Assembly (NCBI GenBank): GCA_037447655.1
Contig: JBBHKE010002921.1
Coordinates: forward strand, 116,753-180,752
Length of the DNA: 64,000 nucleotides
Source of the DNA: Zygnema cylindricum
Taxonomy: Eukaryota > Streptophyta > Zygnematophyceae > Zygnematales > Zygnemataceae
Reading direction: 5' to 3'
Of the stretch, positions 56,442-64,000 are shown one piece after another. A program made the position numbers and the translations under genes. Numbering within the stretch: the first letter of the stretch is position 1; each line of letters starts with the position of its first letter. The notes under the pieces are model-generated. The model was not told the origin of the DNA, searched no databases, and was given only the letters and a program-made list of their open reading frames with translations.

Positions 56442-57800
56442 CTATTCGCAATTCCATGGAGTTAAAATAGGGTTTTTTCCACGCCTTGTGTTGCAAATGT
56501 TTTCAAAGTATTGACTTCAACCGTGTAATGTCTATGCTTGAATTCGACTATGTTTGACTAACATTCGATCACCGAATCTTTCATTTTGAGTTGATAGAGA
56601 TGTAGTCGTCTCAATTCCCAACGTTTTGTCTCTCATAAAACTCTCCCTGTGCAAATTTCAAAACTCATTAGATGCTTATTGTAAATGTGCTGCGATGTTC
56701 ATTTTGGGTCGTCAAAAGGGAAAAACTGCAAATACCCAATATTTACCGCTTTTACGATATTATTGTTCACTAAACACTTAAGAGTCCAACCACTAGACAA
56801 CTTTCTTCGCCCTATGACACTGGTTGATTTTGCGAGTTCCGACCGGATTCACCGTCCATTTTTCTTGTCATCCATATTGTTGAAGCAATTGAGAATCCAA
56901 CGATTCCTAGACAATATAGAGGCAATAGTCACCCAAGTATGTTTTAGGACAGCAAGGTTTACTGTGGTGTTCTCCCTGATAGTGGATATTGTTGGGTTGA
57001 TCACACTTCATGGCCCCTTACCATCACGCTCCCCATCCTCATCTTCTTCGGTTCACAAACGGGTCTGATTGGCCACCTTAAATGAGACCTCTAACCCTTC
57101 AATGTAAACCTCCCCAACCATAGCTTTCCCTCATATTCATTCCCCTCATGATAATACTAAACCAACCTTACAAATGCCCGAACACACCAATCTATGAAAA
57201 AACTTATTGGGGGTAAAAATTAAAACGTAAACACGGATATACATATAGGCATACTGCCAGCATCTACAAACCCTATTCCATCACCACCTTGAAGCCAAGA
57301 GCCTTCACCTTTCCATGTCGGCCCTTATCTTCCCACTCATCTTGGGGAACAATCTCAAATTTCACATTTTAACTTTCTTTCACAACGACTCCCATCATAA
57401 GTCCATCTCCTCATCTCCTCAAGTTGATCGGTTTATTACGACTTTGCATGCTTGAACCATACAAAAAGGTCAATATCTTGTCTTTCTCATGCCCTTCAGC
57501 TCGGATTCCATTTTAACGTAGTTCAAAGACAAAATACAGTCTATCCAAGGTTTTGCCTTGTGTGGAAAGTCACTTGTTACGGGTCAATTTAAAAGCATGT
57601 TTAATGGCCTAAACAAGATTTGTGGCGCCGATATTGACAACCCACTTCAACCTATACCCAACAAACGCCTCCAAGCATCAATATGTTAAGGGTATAAACG
57701 CTCTATGTGTTACCACTTAGATTACCCGCATCTACGAATATTACTCTACCCCCGGCACCTTCACAAACCTTCCAACAAATCTTTTCTAACCTAATCGGCG
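56442..57800. other. Non-coding stretch
   Basis: No gene supported. An open frame of 127 codons (56685-57068) has no recognisable motif and a Ser-rich end; I do not call it a gene. The right end grades into decayed RT-like sequence. Confidence 0.4.
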
Positions 57801-58460
57801 ATTGGTTGATGATATCACTCACGACCCGGCGTCGACCACTATTTCCACCTTAGGCACGAGCCTTGCCACCTAAAGGGGCACGAACGAGACAAAGCTTAGT
57901 GCAACGATTTTTGAGGGGGAATGAGATGTTGCAAAAGAGCACACGGACCGAGTATTGTCTGTGTCACCCCCACCTTCACCCGCCCTTCCTACATCTATAC
58001 TCCAATGAGTGTCACCTTAACATTCTAGCAATTTCATGGGTTGGTCATGACTTTGACCATTCACCCTATCTTCATCCTCGAAAGGCCAAGAAGTATTATT
58101 GGCGACATTCTCCAGCCCTTGAAGATATCTCATTCGCTTAGATGCATGACTTCTGGATTGTCTGACTTACATTTACCAAGGCTTCAATTTAGTCCTCGCT
58201 TTCGAAGGGTGGTCACCTAAAAAGACCTTGTTGATATATTCTTCCGCATCCCCATCTCAAAGCTTCATTTGGTTGAGTGGCTTACGAGATGGTCAAGGAT
58301 GTACGTCCAGGCTGTTATAACGCTTCTCTTTGCATGCCTAGTGGTTGATCCAAAGCTTGTTTAAGGGATCCAACATATCACCATTAGAGAAGTCTTGTAC
58401 AATTTGGTGGCTCACGTTATGTATCAAACTCAGAAGGTAAGTTGTTCATGGTCTTCGAGA
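57800..58460 (+). pseudogene. Heavily decayed non-LTR RT fragment (plus)
   Basis: ITIREVLYNLVAHVMYQTQK (58379-58437) matches IRSIAVEEVLYRLVARAICL of the RT at 20.9 kb. The sequence before it, through several stops, resembles the same RT group. It ends abruptly near 58460. Confidence 0.5.
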
Positions 58461-58465
58461 TTTTT

Positions 58466-58756
58466 TCAATCTATATCTACAAGGGGTGTTCCAAAACCAA
58501 ACTGGAGCGATAAAAATGGTAGTAAAATGGTCATTGAAGTTGCAACCGATAGCATAGGTATTAAACGGTGTAATACTTCATTTATGGATATAAAGCTAAT
58601 TCCACTAACAGGATTGGAAATAACAACAAGAAGTGCCACAACGAGAGAAGGAATAACGTCACGAGGAATGTGTCGCCGGGCCATCTTGAAAGCAACACTG
58701 AACAAACGATCGAAAACACAACAAATATGTCTCGAAGGATGGAACAAAGTTTGCAA
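58466..58756 (-). pseudogene. Non-LTR RT fragment (minus), facing the previous one
   Basis: The minus-strand frame reads RHIPRDVIPSLVVALLVVIS, then GISFISINEVLHRLIPMLS and LSLQFGFGTPL: the same conserved block (R-x-I-[AS]-[IV]-x-E-V-L-[YH]-R-L ... [LF]QFG[VF]GTP) as the plus-strand RT, in opposite orientation. 96 codons open. The pair forms an inverted arrangement of two different RT copies. Confidence 0.5.
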
Positions 58757-58802
58757 GGGTTGTTGGTGGTGTGCCTATGTGCATGCCCATGCTTACGTTT
58801 GA

Positions 58803-59852
58803 CATTACTTGCCTAATTTTGTGCTTGCATGTGTGTTTCTGTTCTTATTTGTATGTGTGTGTGTGAAGTGTGTGTGTGTGTGCACCCTTAAGCCTAGTGG
58901 GATGCTTGTTTAAAAGGAATGTAGATGAGATACGGTCAAGGTTGGGAAAGTTTTCAATAAAGGGCCAGCTGTATCATCTCATATGAGGTGCTTAGATTCA
59001 AAAAAGATGGTGATAAGGAGCGGGGTGTCGCATTTTAAGGGCCGTGAAATGTATGATCCACGGGGGGCAAGTTTGAGAGTTCCTAAGTCTCCTCTTTAAG
59101 AGTTCAAATGGTACATGATACCAAAACCTCGCCTTTATTGGTGTAATCCTTTAAAACGAATATAAACCTCAGCCAGCCTTCTCCCACTTCTCACTATATT
59201 CCAAAAACCCTAATCATGGTCTTATCCCAAAGTTTTAGCATAATACCCTTATTACGAACTCTACTTGAAAGTTCTAACACATAGACTTATACAACAACCG
59301 AATTAAATTATGTGGAAGTTGTAAGTCTCGAGAATAAAGTTTTGAGACCATAACACTTTATCCACCTAGAATTTTCCGCAAACGCTCGGACATGTACCAT
59401 TTGATTTCAAATCGGAAATAGTATCGAATCGCTAAAATCTCTCTCTTTCCTATCGACAAATCTTTTGAAAAGGTTGGAAAATCCGTACTATAATACCTGA
59501 TCTAGGTAATAACACCCAATTACACCACAACACCACAGTTTATGTGCCAATCTGTACTTTCCTAATATACTTGAGAATCTATGGCCCTCATTCTATCTAT
59601 GCACCGACATATACCCAACCACTTCAATAAAATCTATGGCAAGAAATGTGGAGAACCGAATCCATTCATTTGCCATTCATTGCCGGTTGAGAAAACTGTA
59701 AAACTGGCTGTTCCGGTTAGTTACGCTATTCCGGTACGTTAATGTAATCAAGCCGCACTACACAACAAAATATGTACGGACTCACCGCACCTACATCAAT
59801 ACAGTATGCATGGCAAACCGTAGACAGAGGTCACAATCGGGAACCCGTCTCA
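58803..59852. other. Non-coding stretch with a short (TG)n run
   Basis: TG-rich microsatellite at about 58850-58880; otherwise nothing recognised. Confidence 0.4.
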
Positions 59853-60322
59853 TAGCCTATACCCACCGGAGCATTTGTAACTTTTTGCCCATTCCGATGA
59901 TTTTCCGAAATGTCATCGGAAAACGGGTCTTGTTCACACCAAAATTTTGGGACGTAACTCCGATTGAAGGTGTCACGTGACACGTCACACGCTTCGACGT
60001 CATAAAACATAGGCGCGAAAACAAACCTGCACATTTTCAAACTTTTAGGGTTTAGCTTGGACTATTTTTTCGCGCGGGAACAACGAAATAGCCGTTCGAA
60101 TGCTGTGTTTGCTTAGTCAGCTTTTCGGGTTACCGTTGGTCTGATTCACAGAAATACGATGCTTTTACCCTACTTCTACATCGCGCAATATTTTGATTAA
60201 GGTCATTTGTACGGCTTTCCGAGAACTTCCGAAATCTACAAAGTCGGTGCTCGGAAAGCCGTACATTATTCGAACGTCCGTCTGTTGCGGAAGTGTTTTT
60301 TTTTTCCGGTGGGAATAGGCTA
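59853..60322. mobile_element. TIR element (family T), first of two abutting copies
   Basis: 470 bp. Ends TAGCCTATACCCACCGG and, in reverse complement, TAGCCTATTCCCACCGG (one mismatch), flanked by TCA at 59850-59852 and 60323-60325. An internal 16-bp perfect inverted repeat, TGTACGGCTTTCCGAG at 60208-60223 with its complement at 60250-60265. No transposase. Confidence 0.75.
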
Positions 60323-60325
60323 TCA

Positions 60326-60794
60326 TAGCCTATTCCCACCGAAGCATTTGCCATTCCGATGATTTTCCCATAACTCATCGGAAAATGGGTCTTGTTCACA
60401 CCAAAATTTTGGCACATAACTCCGATTGAAGGTGTCCTGTGACACGTCACACGCTTCGACGTCATCAAACATAGGCGCGAAAACAATAGGAGAGAATGAA
60501 TGTTTGAAGGACGACGACGTTGGTTCAAAGTTGGACAGTTTCTTCGCGCGAAAACAATGAAATAGCCGTTCGGATGTTGTTTTTGCTTCGTCAGCTTTTG
60601 GGTTTACCGTTGGCCTGTTTCAAAGAAAGACGCAACCTTAACCCGACTTCAATATCCTCAAATATTTTGAGGAAGTTCTTTTGTACGGTTTTCTGGGAAC
60701 TTCCGAGAACAACAAAGTCGGTGCTCGGAAATCGTACATTCTTCGAACGCCCGTCTGTTGCCGAAGTGAATTTTTTTCCGGTGGGCATAGGCTA
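60326..60794. mobile_element. TIR element (family T), second abutting copy
   Basis: 469 bp, same orientation and about the same length as the first, ends TAGCCTATTCCCACCG and TAGCCTATGCCCACCGG (reverse complement), flanked by TCA at 60323-60325 and 60795-60797. The internal hairpin is decayed. Confidence 0.75.
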
Positions 60795-60797
60795 TCA

Positions 60798-63690
60798 GGC
60801 CGTATTCGTTTTTTTTTTTTTTTGTTTTTGAATCACACGGCCTAATCCGGCCGGCCGGCCACAAAAATTTTGCACCCGAATCCGTTCACGGTACGACACG
60901 GCCGGTCGGGTATGTATCAGGTACGGATTGGATACCCGATTGTGATCTTTGACCGTATCAATCCACCGATATCGGCATGCATCCGCGACATCAGATCTTT
61001 TTTTTGAGCGCATAATTTTTGTGTAGGAGAACCGAGGAGAAAATTATACTTGACGAACGAAGTCAAAATATTATTGATTACGATTTTGTAAAAGACGTAC
61101 TTTATTGTTTTTTATTACGCCGAATACTGGCCAATATCGCCAATAATATTGGCATATTAGCGTTTGCGATCACGCTTTCTTAGTAACAATATTTTTCTTG
61201 CTCTGTACGCAAAGAAGAAGAAACTAAGGGACAAAAGTGAAGGAAGAGGTAGGAAGGGGATTAAAAGGGCCTTGGGGTAAGAGAAAGGAGAAACAAAAAA
61301 AACTAAGCGAGGGAAACAAGAAAAATAAACTACGTAGTGAGATCCGGGAGTAACAATATAAGACCAACAAGATTCATTCAAAAGCTGGTCTAAAGCTTCA
61401 ATAAAAACTAGAAAAGGACAAAACAAAAGACCACAAAACATGGAACTATTACAAGAATGAATTAAACGTAATAAACGCGAAAACAACCGCTAATCTTAAC
61501 AAACTTTCAAACAAGCTTTCTATCAAACCAAAACACATGATCCTATCTCTTGACCTAACCTTTTTGACCAAAACAAGAAAATATATCCTTTTACTTTTTG
61601 CAGAGTAAAGTGAAATCTCAAATGGTCAATTTCTTTTCTTACTTATGTCCTTCACTCCTATGTCTGATTGGATGATTAGTCTATTTGAACTCCTTTACTG
61701 TCAACCTTTCCCTTAAGACTCTCTGTACATTTTTTAAACTTTTACCCCCTTCTCCAAAAAAACACAACAATCATTACTGATGTTTTGTCATGTTGTGCTT
61801 CTTCACCTATAATTTTTTTTTAAACATGTACTCCAAAACCCGACTCGACATTATGACTCACATGTACCTAACATTTCACTTTTTCTCCTTATTGTTATTA
61901 GTTCCTCCAATATTTTATCCTCTTCTTTCACTTCCTTGCAACCTACATAGTTCGGGGGGACATTGTTGTTCCTCTTCCTCTAGTGATACTAAACTACCCC
62001 GATTTGTCTTTTTCTCCTCAGTATATAACTTATTTTCTCCCTCTCTTTTCGTCGATTTCATCTGAACTCACCAGAAATGACACGCGTAGGAACAATATTT
62101 TAATTTTAACTTTCCCTTTTCCTCTCTCCCGGTTCTGAACCGAAAGAAACATTCACAAACTTATTTTCTTCTGTTTTTTCTCCTCACTACAACCTAAAAG
62201 ATTCGACAAAAGAGTACTTGCAGCTGTAATCGGCTGTTCAAAGCAATGCTTAGCCATGGCAAGTCGTCCACTACTGACTTGGACTCGAGATCCCCCTCTT
62301 CTTCGTTTGCGACACTTGGCAATTACCGGTTCGTTTTCACTCCTTACACAAGGAAGATCTGAGACAGCTGAAACCGTCACCTACTCAAACAAAAATAGCC
62401 AGAAAGTACATTCAATGACCAAGTACCAAAGTACATTTTAGCAACAAATTTATGTAAGGCAAAACTGTACTAGACAAATGAACAACTATATCTATCTATT
62501 ATTACTACAAGAGCAATTCGGTAGTCGAGACATATCGAGTCACTCTCCCCGATCGTCAACTAGATCAAAACATTCGTCCATACAGAATTTTAGGCAACAA
62601 AATACAGAGATATTCCGCAAAATAATGCATTATCGTACACACAAAGATGTCTTTTTGCTTTTTAGACTAAGTACCATTCAAGCGAAATTGTCCCTAATAA
62701 GAGAATTTCAACAACAACAACCACCACAACAATACAATTCAGCACAAATCATAGGTTTTCATCTCTTAAAAAAACAAAGTAGAGAAAACAAAAACGTATA
62801 TAACTTAACGATACTTAATTCAGCTATTTCCGACAAAGCAAGATGCACCAGAATGCAAAAAAAACCATTAAGCAGTTCTTCCAGAAAAGTTTCCTTCTGG
62901 TTGTTAAATACACACAAACCAAACATTTTTACAGCACATTCATAACCATATTTCACTATTTCCAACCAGCCTGAGTCAGCCCTACATAGGACAAAAGTTA
63001 ACCAGACCGCCAACCAGCTGAATAACACAAAAAAGGAACAAAAAAAAGGAAAGAAAAAAACGGAACGGAACAGAACGGAACGGAAAATTTAAAATGCACA
63101 GTCATAACTAGTAAGACATTCAAAGACCGAAAAAACGACAATATCTAAAAATACACACCTGATGAAAAAAAAAAGTCAGTAGTGGTTCAAAGGCTGTCTT
63201 AAAAAAAAATAAAAAAATTGCCTTTCAAGTAAATAGACTTATCCGTAAACCATAAACCCGCGAGATCTTCAAAATACCCTCTAAATGTTCCCATAGTTTG
63301 ATAAAAAAACCCTCAAAATGTTCATACAATAGACCTGGTTTTAAGACCTAATTCCTGCATTAGTTTCTTACGACATACACCATATGGATCCCAAGAGAGA
63401 GAGAGAGAGAGAGACACGAAGGGAAAGAATGTTATATAGAGAAAAAAAGGTCAACTATGGAAACCTTTCCTATATGCTATGCACAGTTTTGGAACAGAAA
63501 CCGCAACAATTTGCAACGGAAACCACATCATAGAATAGAGTAAACAAAAAGTTAACAAGCCTCCCTCTCTCTCTCTCTCTCTCGGCTGTTGTCACTTTTC
63601 AATCCCACCGAGCTCAATCCTCCTCCACCTAAAAAAAATAGTCATAATCACTTTTTCCTTTCTACACAAAACCTAAAAAACTGGCTCGTA
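60798..63690. other. Non-coding stretch
   Basis: No gene supported. GC-rich GGCCGGCCGGCC near 60850, purine-rich DNA at 61190-61320, (GA)n at about 63394-63414 and (CT)n at about 63563-63583. A 155-codon frame at 62478-62945 and a Pro/Leu/Phe-rich minus-strand frame at 61157-61486 lack motifs and are not called. It could be the 3' flank of a gene beyond the window. Confidence 0.4.
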
Positions 63691-63966
63691 GAGAGAGAGC
63701 GAGAGCGAGAGAGAGAGAGAGAGCGAGAGAGAGCGAGAGCGAGAGCGAGAGAGAGAGAGAGCGAGAGAGAGCGAGAGCGAGAGCGAGAGCGAGAGCGAGA
63801 GCGGAGCGAGAGCGAGAGCGAGAGCGAGAGAGAGAGCGAGAGCGAGAGCGAGAGCGAGAGCGAGAGCGAGAGCGAGAGCGAGAGCGAGAGCGAGAGCGAG
63901 AGCGCGAGAGAGAGCGAGAGCGAGAGCGAGATAGCGAGAGCGAGAGCAAGAGCGAGCGAGCGAGCG

Positions 63967-64000
<34 letters not shown>
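63691..64000. repeat. GAGAGC/GA satellite running off the window
   Basis: At least 310 bp of GAGAGC hexamers mixed with GA dinucleotides, to the last base. The Ser-Arg frame read through it on the minus strand is a translation of the repeat. Confidence 0.95.

Noticed and set aside
56685-57068. 127-codon open frame
   Set aside because: No motif, no splice partners, and a low-complexity end; it fits chance length in this composition.
62153-62945. Possible terminal exons of a gene on either strand (75-codon minus frame, 155-codon plus frame)
   Set aside because: Compositions are biased (Gln, Asn, Lys runs), no family recognised, and no consistent splice signals seen.
63662-63949. 95-codon Ser/Arg/Leu-rich minus-strand frame resembling an SR protein
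   Set aside because: It is a direct translation of the GAGAGC satellite; open in several frames with no flanking gene structure.

Overview
This window is nuclear DNA from a plant-lineage (streptophyte) eukaryote. Two interrupted host genes support this: the 5' end of a VPS41-type vacuolar sorting gene (exons at 16255-16548 and 19432-19713) and a complete six-exon gene for a filament-like plant protein (FPP) coiled-coil family member (48551-54518). Introns are T-rich with GT...AG borders. Most of the rest is transposable elements, many nested. The sequence does not identify a species. The mix of elements would fit a non-flowering plant, but that is only a guess.

Layout. 1-4475: left-truncated Ty1/copia element A (minus), abutting the 3' half of a diverged plus-strand LTR (4476-4970). 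4971-8710: AT-rich non-coding DNA with a degenerate tandem repeat, a poly-G tract and TIR elements. 8711-15069: complete copia element B (minus, TSD TAACG), inserted in a Tourist-like MITE (8131-15967). 16255-19874: VPS41 5' end, whose first intron carries four TA-flanked MITEs, followed by a 10-N assembly gap. 19885-29257: degenerate non-LTR retrotransposon (RT, zinc-finger-like motif, endonuclease-like C-terminus), split by copia element C (21270-27232, minus, TSD CTTTC). 29258-33655: orphan copia RT fragment, MITEs, a hAT-type element with 8-bp TSDs, fold-back repeats and a Tourist-like MITE. 33656-46527: copia element F (plus, TSD GAAAA), with copia element E (34033-40474, plus, TSD ATACA) inserted in its 5' LTR. 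46528-47510: fold-back repeats and a tRNA-Glu-like sequence. 48551-54518: FPP gene. 54519-64000: minisatellites, a MITE, two RT fragments in opposite orientations, two abutting TIR elements sharing TCA target triplets, and a GAGAGC satellite running off the window.

The five copia elements are one family: LTRs of about 1.05 kb, a primer-binding site matching the anticodon arm of initiator tRNA-Met (half-tRNA type), and a single gag-PR-INT-RT-RNaseH frame whose first ATG can lie inside that primer-binding site. Every copy is disabled by stops, frameshifts or deletions. Three copies share a UAG just before the protease. The nesting gives relative insertion times: F before E, the non-LTR element before C, and the Tourist-like MITE before B.

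I found no CRISPR array, no operon-like organisation and no clearly new enzymatic system. The most unusual items are the overlap of gag start and primer-binding site, the recurrent UAG, a dyad in the LTR promoter region that looks compensated between diverged LTRs, the fold-back repeat family with a hAT insertion and matching empty site, and the structural gap in VPS41.
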